This document shows positions 16,304 to 25,219 of a stretch of 39,751 bases of DNA, one piece after another. Source of the stretch: Acidimicrobiia bacterium (GTDB taxonomy: Bacteria; Actinomycetota; Acidimicrobiia; Spongiisociales; Spongiisociaceae); the NCBI GenBank assembly GCA_021296345.1, contig JAGWAN010000024.1:1-39751 (forward strand), given 5' to 3'. Positions within the stretch are counted from its first letter, which is position 1. Each line of letters begins with the position of its first letter. The position numbers and the translations under genes are program-made. The notes beneath the pieces are model-generated. The model did no database searches and was not told where the DNA came from. It saw nothing but the letters and a program-made list of their open reading frames with translations.

Positions 16304-16699
16304 GTGCCCGAATACGTGGTTCGAGCCGACACCACGCCCCCATCCGACCTCTCGGGAACGGCCTTCAGCCATCTGGACGTGCGGTGGCTCGTGAGCGGCG
16401 ATCGGAACGGGGCCGAACTGACGGGAGTAGGCCAGACGATCTATCCCGCCCATGGCGGGACCCACGAGGTCCACCTGCACCCGAACGCTGAAGAGGTCGT
16501 GATCGTCCAGTCGGGCCGCGGCCGCCATCTGGTGGGGGACCGCTGGTACGACGTCGGACCAGGAGACATCATCTTCATCCCGCGCAACACCGTCCACGGC
16601 GCCGAGTCGGTCGGAGACGACGCGCTGGTCATCTACTGGGTATTGGGTGGCGCGGCAAGCCTGGAAGAGGCCGGCTACGTACCCGTGAGCATCGACTGA
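16304..16699 (+). CDS. Cupin-domain protein
   Basis: A 131-residue single cupin domain. The two cupin motifs are clear: GGTHEVHLHPNAEEVVIVQS (His, His, Glu) and DVGPGDIIFIPRNTVHG (final His). The GTG start has one of the strongest SDs in the window (AAAGGAGGT) a few bases upstream. The amidase gene starts 2 bases after its stop, so the two form an operon with the downstream alpha/beta hydrolase. It is unrelated in detail to the other cupin in this window. Function could be isomerase, dioxygenase or ligand sensor. Confidence 0.9.
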   Translation: MPEYVVRADTTPPSDLSGTAFSHLDVRWLVSGDRNGAELTGVGQTIYPAHGGTHEVHLHPNAEEVVIVQSGRGRHLVGDRWYDVGPGDIIFIPRNTVHGAESVGDDALVIYWVLGGAASLEEAGYVPVSID

Positions 16700-16701
16700 T
16701 C

Positions 16702-18117
16702 GTGGACCTCTGGCAATATTCGGCCACGCAACTGACCGACGCCTACCGGACCGGGAAGACCTCGCCCCGCGAGGTGGTCGAATCGTCCCTCCGGCGGATA
16801 GAACTCCTGGATGCGTCCATCGGTGCCTTCCGTGAGGTGTTCCACGAGCGCGCTGCCGAAGAGGCGCGGCAGCGGAGCGAAGAGCTCGCCAGGGGAGATT
16901 GGGCGGGTCCTTTGCACGGCGTTCCTGTCGCCATCAAGGAACTCTTCGACGTTGAGGGCGCGGTGGGATGCTACGGGTCCGGGATCCTGCTGGACCGCGT
17001 CGCACCGTCCGATGCGGCTGCAGTGGCCCGTTGGCGGGAGGCCGGAGCCATCGTGGTCGGCACCACCCGCTCGCACGAGTTCGGCTGGGGGATCACCACC
17101 CAGCATGTGGCGCTCGGAAGTACCCTGAATCCCTGGAACACGGACCGCGTACCGGGAGGATCGAGCGGGGGATCGGCGGCGGCGGTCGCGGTCGGCATGG
17201 TGCCCCTGGCACTCGGGAGTGACACCGGTGGTTCCATACGGATACCGGCCTGCTTCTGCGGTGTCGCCGGGATCAAACCCACCTACGGCCGGGTTGCCAA
17301 GCGCGGCGCCGTGTCGCTCGCTCCGTCCTTGGACCACCCGGGACCGCTCGCTCGAACGGTTCCGGATCTGGCGGTCGGGTTGGCGGCCATGTCCGGATAC
17401 GACCCTTCGGACCCGAGCACCCTGCCCGTCCCGCCGCCCTCGGCTCCGGTGAAGCCCTCGCTGGCCGGTGTACGGGTGGGAGTGGTAGCCGGGCTCCATC
17501 CCCGGCCGCTCCGCGAGGACCACCGGGCCCTTCTCGATGCGGCCATTGAAGCAATGTCGGAGGCGGGCGCCCACCTCGTTGATCTCAGCTTTTCCGGAGC
17601 GGAGGAGATCAGGCCGACCTTCGCAACCATCCAGATGGCGGAAGCGCACCATGTTCATTCGTCGGTGATGAAGATCTTCCCCCGGCGGGCCTCCGAATAC
17701 GGCGCTGATGTGCGGGGGCGGCTCGAGATGTCAGCGGACATCGGCCTGGCCGACTATCTGGCGGCCCTGGAGCAACAGCGCGCCCTCCGGCACCGTTTCG
17801 CCCGCCTGTTCGACGAGGTGGATGTGGTTGCCACCGCTATAACGGCCGGTGGACCGTCCACGATTTCGGAGCCGGACACCTCATTTGATGGCGCCGGGGA
17901 GGCCCCGTTCCGCGATGTGGTGATGGACTACACCGTTGCCCAGGACCTGTTCGGGCTCCCGGTATGCGCAGTGCCGAACGGTCTGGATAGTGACGGCGTT
18001 CCCGTAGGCATCCAGCTGACCGGGCCGGCCTTGTCCGAGAATGTGGTGATGGACGCGGCGTCCGGGGCGGCCGCGGTCCTCCCGAGCCCCGGGTTCCCGC
18101 CTGTAGCCGGTTTGTAG
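16702..18117 (+). CDS. Amidase (amidase-signature family, GatA-like fold)
   Basis: Serine amidase of 471 residues that hydrolyses an amide to acid and ammonia or amine. The Ser-cisSer-Lys triad is in place: Lys79 in VAIKELFDV, cis-Ser154 in PGGSSGGSAAA and nucleophile Ser178 in GSDTGGSIRIPACFCG. Spacing between the two serines (24) equals that of characterised family members. It is not a tRNA amidotransferase by context, since no GatB or GatC is nearby. The GTG start lies 2 bases after the cupin stop and the hydrolase gene follows 29 bases later. The likely role is catabolism of an amide brought in by the flanking sugar-type importer. Confidence 0.93.
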   Translation: MDLWQYSATQLTDAYRTGKTSPREVVESSLRRIELLDASIGAFREVFHERAAEEARQRSEELARGDWAGPLHGVPVAIKELFDVEGAVGCYGSGILLDRVAPSDAAAVARWREAGAIVVGTTRSHEFGWGITTQHVALGSTLNPWNTDRVPGGSSGGSAAAVAVGMVPLALGSDTGGSIRIPACFCGVAGIKPTYGRVAKRGAVSLAPSLDHPGPLARTVPDLAVGLAAMSGYDPSDPSTLPVPPPSAPVKPSLAGVRVGVVAGLHPRPLREDHRALLDAAIEAMSEAGAHLVDLSFSGAEEIRPTFATIQMAEAHHVHSSVMKIFPRRASEYGADVRGRLEMSADIGLADYLAALEQQRALRHRFARLFDEVDVVATAITAGGPSTISEPDTSFDGAGEAPFRDVVMDYTVAQDLFGLPVCAVPNGLDSDGVPVGIQLTGPALSENVVMDAASGAAAVLPSPGFPPVAGL

Positions 18118-18146
18118 GATGTGGCCGCTCGCTACCGGGAGTCCTC

Positions 18147-18965
18147 TTGCCCACAGCTGAACTGAACACGGGTGTCGACCTCTACTACGAGTGGCACGGG
18201 ACCGCCCATGGCCCGCCGGTGGTGTTCGTGCGCGGCACCGGCGCCGACGGCTCCCGTTGGCTTCCCCAGGTCGAGGAGTACCGGCATTCGTACCGGTGCC
18301 TGATCTTCGACAATCGTGGATCCGGAAGGAGTTCGGCCCCGCCGGGTCCCTACACCGTGCCGATGATGGTTGACGACACGATCGCCCTACTAGGCCATCT
18401 CGGCATAGGGACCTGCCATCTTTCCGGCATGTCTCTCGGTGGCGCCATAGCGCTCAGGCTGGCGATCGACTTTCCCGAGCGGGTGACGACCCTCCAGCTC
18501 CATGGCGCCTGGGCGAAGACCCATGGCTACGCCAGGATGTACCTGTCGCTGCTGAAGCGGTTCCTTGAGGAGGGTGGCCTGGACTTCTACTACGAGGCGG
18601 CGCTGGTCTACCTGTTCCCGCCTGACTTCCTGACGGAGCAATACGACCTCGCCCTCGAGATCCTCGAACGGATGAAGGCCAACTCGTCACCCATTGCCGG
18701 ACTCGCCGGTCAGATCGAGGCAAACCTGACGCATGACGAAGCGGACCGGCTGTCCCAGGTCCGGGCCCCCACGCTCGTAACGGTGGGAGAACTGGACATG
18801 TGCCTGCCGCCGTACTTCAGCCGGGAACTGGCCGACGGGATACCTGATGCGGAGCTGGTGGTCTTCCCCGGCGGATCGCACCTGTTCGGCATGCAGGATC
18901 CTGAGACCTTCAACCGCGTGACACTCGAATGGCTGGCGAGACACCGAGGGATCCAACCTGCATAG
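18147..18965 (+). CDS. Alpha/beta-fold hydrolase
   Basis: A 272-residue alpha/beta hydrolase resembling enol-lactonases and RutD-type enzymes. Nucleophile Ser96 lies in GMSLGG, the acid is probably Asp217 in VGELDMC and the catalytic His245 is in GGSHLF. The oxyanion region reads VFVRGTGADGSRW. The start is TTG at 18147 (MPTAELNTGVDLYYEWHG). It lies downstream of the amidase in the same operon and upstream of the sugar-type binding protein, which suggests it cleaves an ester or lactone product of the same pathway. Confidence 0.92.
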   Translation: MPTAELNTGVDLYYEWHGTAHGPPVVFVRGTGADGSRWLPQVEEYRHSYRCLIFDNRGSGRSSAPPGPYTVPMMVDDTIALLGHLGIGTCHLSGMSLGGAIALRLAIDFPERVTTLQLHGAWAKTHGYARMYLSLLKRFLEEGGLDFYYEAALVYLFPPDFLTEQYDLALEILERMKANSSPIAGLAGQIEANLTHDEADRLSQVRAPTLVTVGELDMCLPPYFSRELADGIPDAELVVFPGGSHLFGMQDPETFNRVTLEWLARHRGIQPA

Positions 18966-19052
18966 TGGTCGGGGCCTCGGGAATGAAGGCCGGGGCTAGC
19001 GGGGCTCGAGCGTGGGTAATGCGGATCGACCGCTTCCAGTTCTCAGAAATCG

Positions 19053-19068
19053 AGATGGTTTGCCATCT
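19053..19068 (+). promoter_or_regulatory. Small hairpin in the leader of the sugar-type binding-protein gene
   Basis: AGATGG (19053-19058) and CCATCT (19063-19068) form a perfect 6-bp stem with a TTTG loop, 89 bases before the binding-protein start. TCG before and CGA a few bases after could extend it around a 4-base bulge. There is no T tract, so it is not a terminator. It could be an operator or mRNA structure; the evidence is only the symmetry. Confidence 0.3.
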
Positions 19069-19156
19069 ATCTCGACGTTCAGAGCACCGGGACACTAGGT
19101 TTATGCGGGTGCCATCGGTGCTACACGCAGTGCAGCCGGGCGATTAGGAGGGTGCT

Positions 19157-20413
19157 ATGAGAATGGTGAGGACTTGGAGGCTGCTGGGACTACTACTGGT
19201 CCTGGCTCTGGTAGGCGCTGCGTGCGGCGGCGCTGAGGAGGACACCACGTCGGCGGGTGAGGCAGCGGCCGCGCAAGCGCAGGCAGCGGCCGCGCAGGCC
19301 GAGGCGTCGGCGGCCAAGGCTGAGGCTGATGCGGCTGCGGCTGCGTTGGCCACGGCTCAAGCCGAGTTGGAGGCTGCCCAGGCTGCGGCCGCCTCTGCTA
19401 TGGAGGGCGATGAGGCTTCCCAGGCTGCGCTGGCCGAGGCGGAGGCTGCTCTGGCTGAGGCGGAGCAGATGGCCGCAGAGCAGGCTGCTGCGGCGGCGGC
19501 AAGCAAGGGCACCATCGCGTTCAGCTTTGGCAATGAGGGTGCTGGGATATACCGGCTCGTCGCCGACCCCGCCAGGATCGAGGCCGAGAGGCGCGGCTAT
19601 GACTGGGTCGAGGGCTCGGCGAATGGCGACTGCGAGAAGCAGGTCCAGGATATCGAGGGCTTCGTGGCCGCCGGTGTCTCCGCCATCGTGTTCCTGCCCT
19701 TGTGCGGCATCGAGCCGTACCTGCCTGTGGTGCAGGCGGCCAAGGACGCCGGCATCGTCGTAGTCGGATATTCGACCGCGGTCCCCGGTGGCGACTCGTC
19801 CATCGTCTACGCGAACATCGACGGAGCCCGCGCGGTGGCAGCCGAGGCTCTCCGCTGGTTGGAAGAGGACTTCACGGGCGATCCGGAGACCTTCTCCTGG
19901 GCGCTCTTCACGTTCGATCAGTGCGGAAGGGCGTGTACAGACCGTACCGATCCGATCCGCCAGGTCATCACAGAAGCGACCGGCGTGCCGCCCCTCGAGG
20001 CGGAGTCGGTTGCCGAGGCCACCGGACTGGAAGCGACGGAGACCTTCCTCCAGGCTGATCCGGGACTCAACATGGTCATCGGGATCAACGACGGCGGAGC
20101 GCTCGGCGCCTATCAGGCATTCGTGGTCCAGATCGAGCAGGATGGCCGGGATCCGGGCGAGATCTTCGTCGGGGGAATGGACGGACAGAACGAGGCCTTG
20201 GAGCTGCTGGCCGGCGCCGATGAGTACGGCATCTACCGCGTTTCGGGAGCCATAATCATCGACCAGTTGGGCAAGGCCGTGGCGGACCTTCCTGCCAACA
20301 TCCTCGAAGGGCAGCCGCCCACCAGCCTCGTACTCAACTACGTGGCAATCACGCCGGGTATGGCGCACTTCGCACAGCAGGTGCTGGACAACTACGCGGA
20401 ATTCCTGGGCTAG
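19157..20413 (+). CDS. Sugar-type ABC transporter substrate-binding lipoprotein with Ala-rich helical stalk
   Basis: A 418-residue extracytoplasmic binding protein of the ribose/LacI-like fold. The lipobox is LVGAAC (Cys23). Residues 33-116 are an extreme Ala/Glu/Gln region without proline and with a single glycine, predicted to be one long helix or coiled coil. The binding domain begins at KGTIAFSFGNEGAGIYRLV and shows the family pattern QVQDIEGFVAAGVSAIVFLPL and later MVIGINDGGALGAYQAF. The start has an SD (AGGAGGG, 19146-19152). The permease follows 77 bases later. The ligand is unknown; neighbouring amidase and hydrolase genes suggest it may not be a plain sugar. Confidence 0.93.
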   Translation: MRMVRTWRLLGLLLVLALVGAACGGAEEDTTSAGEAAAAQAQAAAAQAEASAAKAEADAAAAALATAQAELEAAQAAAASAMEGDEASQAALAEAEAALAEAEQMAAEQAAAAAASKGTIAFSFGNEGAGIYRLVADPARIEAERRGYDWVEGSANGDCEKQVQDIEGFVAAGVSAIVFLPLCGIEPYLPVVQAAKDAGIVVVGYSTAVPGGDSSIVYANIDGARAVAAEALRWLEEDFTGDPETFSWALFTFDQCGRACTDRTDPIRQVITEATGVPPLEAESVAEATGLEATETFLQADPGLNMVIGINDGGALGAYQAFVVQIEQDGRDPGEIFVGGMDGQNEALELLAGADEYGIYRVSGAIIIDQLGKAVADLPANILEGQPPTSLVLNYVAITPGMAHFAQQVLDNYAEFLG

Positions 20414-20490
20414 ATCACCAGGTCAGGTATTTTGGGGCGGTCGGTGAGCGGTGTTAGGACGCATGCTCAACGGCCGCCTCGCCTGTTCTC

Positions 20491-21570
20491 ATGAAGATGG
20501 ATCCCGGATCGAGGCCTGATGCCCGACGTGAGCGTTTAGGGCTGCGTTCGCGGGCCGCGGCTCTACTTGGAGACAACCAACAGGAGATCGCAGGTACCTG
20601 GGCGAAGATCCTCCGCAACGGGATCGTCGGGGCGTTGGTGGTGGAGGTCGTCTTCTTCGCCATCTTCTCCGACCGGTTCCTCACCGTGTCGAACTTCCGC
20701 CTGGTCCTGTTGCAGACCGCCTTCATCGCCACCCTTGCCATACCGAGCGCACTGCTCCTGATGGCCGGGTATGTCGACTTCGCGATCGGCTCTATCACCG
20801 GCCTGTGTGCGGTTATTCTCGGAATGCTCCTCGAAACCACGGGGATCGTACCCGCCCTGATCATCGTGGTGCTGATCGGTGTGGCGGTCGGCGCCGCGCA
20901 GGGAATACTGTGCTCCCCGCTGGGATTGTCGCCGATCGTGGTGACCTTGGGTTTCTTCACAGGGGTCCGCGGCGTGGTCTTCGTGGTGACCGACGCAAGG
21001 ACAGCCTCAGGATTCGGCGACACTTTCGCGATCATCGGCCGGGGTCGGGTCCGCTGGCTGGAGATACCCGTTCCGGTCGCCATTGCCGCGGTGACCCTGC
21101 TGCTCGGGGCCATATTCCTCTACAGGACGAGATGGGGCCGCTACGTCGTGGCGATCGGGGTCAACTCAAGGGCGGCCTTCCGGGCGGGAATCCGGATCAA
21201 GGCGATACCCGTGTACCTCTACATGGCGACCGGAGCGGGAAGTGCGGTGGGGGCGATGATCTTGGTCTCGAGGCTTGATGCAGCGCCGCCGCTTACCGGG
21301 GATGGTCTCGAGTTGAACGTGCTGAGCGCGGTGCTCCTCGGCGGCGTCGCGTTCGGCGGCGGTCGGGGATCGTTGATCGGGGTGATAGCCGGCGTGCTGT
21401 TCGTCGGGCTCCTGAACAACGGGCTTCTCCTGTTCGGCGTGGCCCCGTTCTGGTTCCGCGTGAGCGCCGGCGCGGCGCTCGTGGTGGCGGCCAGCCTCGA
21501 CGCCATCGGCCGCCGGCTCGAGGGACGCAGCACCGGCGGGCTGGGCGCGCTCGGCCGCTCAGGACTCTGA
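20491..21570 (+). CDS. Sugar-type ABC transporter permease (RbsC family)
   Basis: Inner-membrane permease of the CUT2-type importer, 359 residues with a soluble N-terminus of about 45 residues and then 8-10 membrane helices. The family signature region is ALLLMAGYVDFAIGSITGL, equivalent to the GIDLSVGS motif of RbsC but with Tyr-Val-Asp-Phe. The later block LNVLSAVLLGGVAFGGGRGS is also typical. No clear SD precedes the ATG. Together with the binding protein upstream and the minus-strand ATPase at 15277 it would make a complete importer. Confidence 0.92.
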   Translation: MKMDPGSRPDARRERLGLRSRAAALLGDNQQEIAGTWAKILRNGIVGALVVEVVFFAIFSDRFLTVSNFRLVLLQTAFIATLAIPSALLLMAGYVDFAIGSITGLCAVILGMLLETTGIVPALIIVVLIGVAVGAAQGILCSPLGLSPIVVTLGFFTGVRGVVFVVTDARTASGFGDTFAIIGRGRVRWLEIPVPVAIAAVTLLLGAIFLYRTRWGRYVVAIGVNSRAAFRAGIRIKAIPVYLYMATGAGSAVGAMILVSRLDAAPPLTGDGLELNVLSAVLLGGVAFGGGRGSLIGVIAGVLFVGLLNNGLLLFGVAPFWFRVSAGAALVVAASLDAIGRRLEGRSTGGLGALGRSGL

Positions 21571-22490
21571 GGACGTCTCCGGGTCGATCCCTACCCGCCT
21601 ACCGGACGGCTACCAGCCCGGACCGGAAACCTCCGGCTCATGTGTCGACGATCTCGACGCTGCGGTCGTCGAGCAACGGGCGGATCTGGTTGACCCCCAC
21701 GTCGGTGAAGTGCTTGGTCGCCTGATGCGCTTTGAACGCGGCCCGATCGACGTACTTCTCCAGCAGCAGGAACCGGTGCCGGTCGTCCACGAGGCCGTAC
21801 TGGGTGGTGTTTTCCTCACCGCCGCCGGCACCGGTCTCCGTACCTCGCCAGCCCCTTCGGCCGAGCTTCCCCCGACCTCCGCATGGATGGCCTGTTGTGT
21901 CTGTTGATCGCCGCCCTCGCTCCACACGATGGCGCCTGTCCCCAGGACCAGCGCTCCCGCCGGCCCCAAGGCCATGATCTTCTTCCGCATGTTTCCGGCG
22001 CCGCCTTGTGATGCCGAGGTCCGGTACTGCTCGATCGGCCTTGCCGCCCGCGCAGAGACGGGGGCGAGCTTCCGATGGTTGGGCCGACGGTGGGCCGCTA
22101 CACCAACGTCGTCCGCCGGCCGACACCCAAGGTCACCAACCCGCTTCACACTCGGATCCCACACTCTGGGGCACCGGAACGTAGTACGGGCAGCGCAACC
22201 GCTCCCGGCTCGATTCCACCTCCACCTCCCAGCCGCGTAGCCGAATCAACCAACGCTCCCACCACGCGCACACATGACAGGCGCAGCCGAACCGACATAC
22301 ATCAGAATCGAGGCCGCTGCGACCGGGATCCAGTTCATCACCGATTCCAGCGAGGCCTCACCTCAAACCGAGGATGTTGCCCTTCTCACCAGCGCTTTCG
22401 CGCATGGCCAAGTAGTCTCGCTTACGAGGCCCCGGCCGGTTCGGGACCGCTCGGATCCCAGGTCTTCTGAACCCGGCGAAAGGAAGAAAG
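21571..22490. other. Long spacer with one ABM gene fragment
   Basis: About 920 bases between two transporter operons. The only coding trace I can support is the ABM-domain fragment at 21638-21805 (listed separately). On the minus strand an open frame from 21990 starts with a signal-like sequence (MRKKIMALGPAGALVLGTGA), but it runs out of frame through the ABM fragment, so it is not called. On the plus strand a frame from 22274 enters the next binding-protein gene in another frame and is also not called. No thiamine-type riboswitch elements were found before the binding-protein gene. Confidence 0.5.
21638..21805 (-). pseudogene. 3' fragment of an antibiotic-biosynthesis-monooxygenase (ABM) domain gene
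   Basis: The frame ending at 21638 encodes about 53 residues, from YGLVDDRHRF to DDRSVEIVDT, that match the C-terminal part of the intact ABM protein at 29682-29963 at 45 of 53 positions by eye. The DNA is also nearly identical, and the match runs past the stop codon: the bases just before TCATGTGTCGA (plus strand) are shared. Upstream of the matched part the sequence has no likeness to the ABM N-terminus and no start codon. This is a partial duplicate or the relic of a deleted paralogue, not a working gene. Confidence 0.8.
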
Positions 22491-23645
22491 ATGAAACGAA
22501 CCTCACTAGCGCTCCTGCTTGCTGCGCTGCTGGTGGTGTCCGCATGCGGCTCGGAGGAGGAGGCCGACACGACGGCTGCTGCTCCCCAGACCACGGCTGC
22601 GCCACCGGCCACCGAGGCCCCGGCAGACGAAGCAACCACTACCACCGCTGCTCCGACCACGACGACCGCGACCACCCAAGCCGAGGAACCGATGGAACCG
22701 GTCACGGTCACGTTGTACGTCGGGGGCATCACCAGCAGCGCGCCGCAGGATTACGCGGCCCAGGCGCAAGGGTTCTTCGAATCGGCGAACATCAACATCG
22801 AGGTCGTGGCGCTGGACGGAACGTCCCAGGCTGTTCAGGCCGTGGCAGCCGATAGGAGCGGATTCGCCTACACCCAGGGCAGCATCCTGGACGAGATGCT
22901 GATAGCCGACCGGAACCCGGATGCGCCTCCGCTGATCGCCATATCGGCCGGCGCCATGCGCAATCCCGTTGCTCTCATGTTCCTGGAGGGGAAGGGGATC
23001 AGCACTCCGGCTGACCTCCTCGGGAAGACGATCGCCGTTCCGCAGGGCAGCCTGTCGGCCCTGTACCTCGATGTGTTCCTGGAGAGGCAGGGAATCTCGA
23101 AGGACGACGTCACCGTCCAGAACATCGGGTTCGGTGCGCTGAATCCGGCGTTGCTCACGGGGCAGGTAGATGCGATCGTTGCCTTTGCCAGGGCGATCGC
23201 CAGCCTCTCGATCGTCGCTCCCGAGCAGGGGGACACCATCGGAGCCTTCCTGTTCGCCGAGTTCGGCATCGCGTCGCCGATGACCGGGGTGGTGATCCAG
23301 AAACGCCTGCTGGACGAGCACCCCGACGTAGCCAGGGCCATCGCCGAAGTCACGACCCGCTCGCTGCATTTCTGCGCCGTCAACGCGGAAGAGTGCGTCA
23401 CGGACTTCATCACCATCAACGACGGCCGCGACTTCGACCAGACGCTGGCGGAGTGGATGGTGGCTCTGGAGGCCCAGTACGGGATCGACCCGGAGGAAGC
23501 CGCCGGCATGGATCCGCTTGCACTGGGGTGGTTCGACCCTGACCTCATCGCCGAAACCCTCCCTTCGCTGCGGCAACTGTTCGAGATAGAGATGGACTTC
23601 GACCCGACGGCCCTGTATACGAACGAGTTCGTAAGCGAACCATAA
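22491..23645 (+). CDS. Nitrate/taurine/thiamine-precursor type ABC transporter binding lipoprotein (NMT1/SsuA-like)
   Basis: A 384-residue extracytoplasmic binding protein of the NMT1/THI5-like fold. The lipobox is LVVSAC (Cys19), followed by a Thr/Ala/Pro linker (about residues 24-70). The domain begins at VTVTLYVGGITSSAPQDYAAQAQGFFE, and GKTIAVPQGSLSALYLDVFL is the family mid-block that binds small ligands. The ATG has an AAGGA element about 7 bases upstream. The permease starts 12 bases later. Relatives bind sulfonates, nitrate, pyrimidine precursors or aromatic acids; the ligand is not predictable. Confidence 0.92.
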   Translation: MKRTSLALLLAALLVVSACGSEEEADTTAAAPQTTAAPPATEAPADEATTTTAAPTTTTATTQAEEPMEPVTVTLYVGGITSSAPQDYAAQAQGFFESANINIEVVALDGTSQAVQAVAADRSGFAYTQGSILDEMLIADRNPDAPPLIAISAGAMRNPVALMFLEGKGISTPADLLGKTIAVPQGSLSALYLDVFLERQGISKDDVTVQNIGFGALNPALLTGQVDAIVAFARAIASLSIVAPEQGDTIGAFLFAEFGIASPMTGVVIQKRLLDEHPDVARAIAEVTTRSLHFCAVNAEECVTDFITINDGRDFDQTLAEWMVALEAQYGIDPEEAAGMDPLALGWFDPDLIAETLPSLRQLFEIEMDFDPTALYTNEFVSEP

Positions 23646-23657
23646 GGAGCCTGGGGG

Positions 23658-24443
23658 TTGGTTCGCAGTAGCACGAAGGTCGGCCGCGACCTGTCCTCGC
23701 TGACGGGTCGCGGCCTTTCCTTCCTTTCTTTCTTTCTCGGTCTGGCTCTCTGGGAAGTACTGGTTGACATACTCGATATTCCGAGGTTTCTGTTCCCACC
23801 CCCGTCACAGGTGTTCCAGGTCTATTTCACCGGGGACATTCGGTGGCTGGACCACACTCTGGTGACCCTTCGTGAGGCACTCACGGGGTTTGCCATCGGA
23901 GTGGCATTCGGCTTCCTGCTGGCGGTGCTGATAACCCTGTCGGACCTCCTCCGCCGGATCGTGATGCCCTATGTGGTCGCGCTCCAGGTACTGCCCAAGG
24001 TGGCGATCGCTCCGATTCTCTATGTCATGCTCGGCTTCACCAATACTTCACGCGTCATCCTGATCGTGATCCTGACGTTCTTCCCGATCGTCATCAACGT
24101 GAGTACGGGCTTGAGTTCCGTGGACAGGAACCTGGTCTACCTTCTCAATTCCCTGGGTGGCGGAAACGTGACAGTGTTCTACAAGGTGCGTCTCCCCAAC
24201 TCCCTGCCTTATTTCTTCGACGGGTTGCGGATCGCCGTATCCGGAGCTCTGGTGGGGGCGATCGTGGCGGAGTTCGTCAGTTCGAACGAGGGGCTCGGCT
24301 TCCTGATCCTGAACTCCCAGTACACGTTCAACACGACCGCCGCCTTCGGAGCCTTTGTGATACTCACCTTCCTCGGCCTGGCGCTCTACGGAGGCGTGGT
24401 GTTTCTCGGGCGACGCCTGATGCCTTGGTACGAACGCGTATGA
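23658..24443 (+). CDS. ABC transporter permease (SsuC/TauC-like)
   Basis: A 261-residue inner-membrane permease with about 6 helices. Family features: WEVLVDILDIPRFLFPPPSQV after helix 1, LVTLREALTGFAIGVAFGFLL, and the ATPase-contact loop NSLGGGNVTVFYKVRLPNSLP. The start is TTG at 23658 with AGGAG about 9 bases upstream. Its stop overlaps the ATG of the ATPase (ATGA at 24440-24443), so the two are coupled. Confidence 0.93.
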   Translation: MVRSSTKVGRDLSSLTGRGLSFLSFFLGLALWEVLVDILDIPRFLFPPPSQVFQVYFTGDIRWLDHTLVTLREALTGFAIGVAFGFLLAVLITLSDLLRRIVMPYVVALQVLPKVAIAPILYVMLGFTNTSRVILIVILTFFPIVINVSTGLSSVDRNLVYLLNSLGGGNVTVFYKVRLPNSLPYFFDGLRIAVSGALVGAIVAEFVSSNEGLGFLILNSQYTFNTTAAFGAFVILTFLGLALYGGVVFLGRRLMPWYERV

Positions 24444-25219
24444 CCTCGGCGCGCGTCGTAACGATGGAGGGGGTGGGCAAGCGCTACTCGACGGCCAAGG
24501 GCGAGGATGTGGTTGCGGTGGCCGATGTCTCGTTCGAGGTTCGTAGAGGGGAGACCCTCGCCATCGTCGGACCCAGCGGCTGCGGCAAGAGCACCCTGCT
24601 CAGGTTGATCGCCGGAGTGGACAGTCCGACCGAGGGGAGGATCGAGCGGGAACGCTCGGACGGTCGCTTCGTGGTCGGGTACGTCTTCCAGGAGTCGAGC
24701 CTGATGCAGTGGAGAACGGTGTACGACAACATCAAGCTTCCGCTGGAGGTTGTCAAGGACGGAGGGTCAACGGACAACGTGGACGATCTCATCAGGATGA
24801 TCGGGATGGAGGGGTTCGAGAACTCCTACCCGATCGAACTGTCGGGTGGGATGCAGAGGCGGGTCTCGCTAGCACGAGCCTTCGTTCATGGGCCATCGAT
24901 CGTGTTGATGGACGAGCCGTTCACCGGAGTGGACGAGTTGACCAAAGAAGCCCTCCAGCACGAGCTGGGCACGATGATCAGGGACCTGGGCGCGACCACG
25001 ATGCTGGTCACCCACGACATCGAGGAGGCTGTATTCCTATCCCACCGCATCCTCATAATGTCGCCGAGACCGGGTTCGATCGTGGCCGAGGTGCCGGTGA
25101 ATCTTCCCCGTGTCCGGGATCCGTCCATGCGGACCAGCATCGACTTCTTCGCCTCGGCCAAGGCGGTGCGAGAGAAGCTGCTCGAGATGCATGTTGGGAG
25201 CGGCCGCCCATCGGAGTGA
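24440..25219 (+). CDS. ABC transporter ATP-binding protein (SsuB/TauB-like)
   Basis: ATPase of the nitrate/taurine-type importer, 259 residues. Walker A is GPSGCGKST, the Q-loop is VFQESSLMQWRTVYDN, the signature is LSGGMQRRVSLARAF, Walker B is SIVLMDEPFTGVDEL and the H-loop is THDIEEAVFLS. The Q-loop wording (Leu-Met-Gln-Trp) is typical of the sulfonate branch. The ATG overlaps the permease stop. An earlier ATG at 24425 would place the start inside the permease gene and is not favoured. It is the last gene of the three-gene operon, followed by a 213-base convergent spacer. Confidence 0.94.
   Translation: MTSARVVTMEGVGKRYSTAKGEDVVAVADVSFEVRRGETLAIVGPSGCGKSTLLRLIAGVDSPTEGRIERERSDGRFVVGYVFQESSLMQWRTVYDNIKLPLEVVKDGGSTDNVDDLIRMIGMEGFENSYPIELSGGMQRRVSLARAFVHGPSIVLMDEPFTGVDELTKEALQHELGTMIRDLGATTMLVTHDIEEAVFLSHRILIMSPRPGSIVAEVPVNLPRVRDPSMRTSIDFFASAKAVREKLLEMHVGSGRPSE

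Noticed and set aside
21610..21990. Minus-strand frame starting MRKKIMALGPAGALVLGTGA with a signal-like N-terminus
   Set aside because: Its second half is an out-of-frame reading of the ABM fragment. No SD precedes the ATG and no relative is recognised.
22274..22490. Plus-strand frame starting MTGAAEPTYIRIEAAATGIQ before the NMT1-like binding protein
   Set aside because: Codon choice is not distinctive, no SD is seen and it continues out of frame into the binding-protein gene.
22200..22490. Thiamine-type riboswitch before the NMT1/THI5-like binding protein
   Set aside because: The core CTGAGA and CCTGAT-type segments are not present in the leader.
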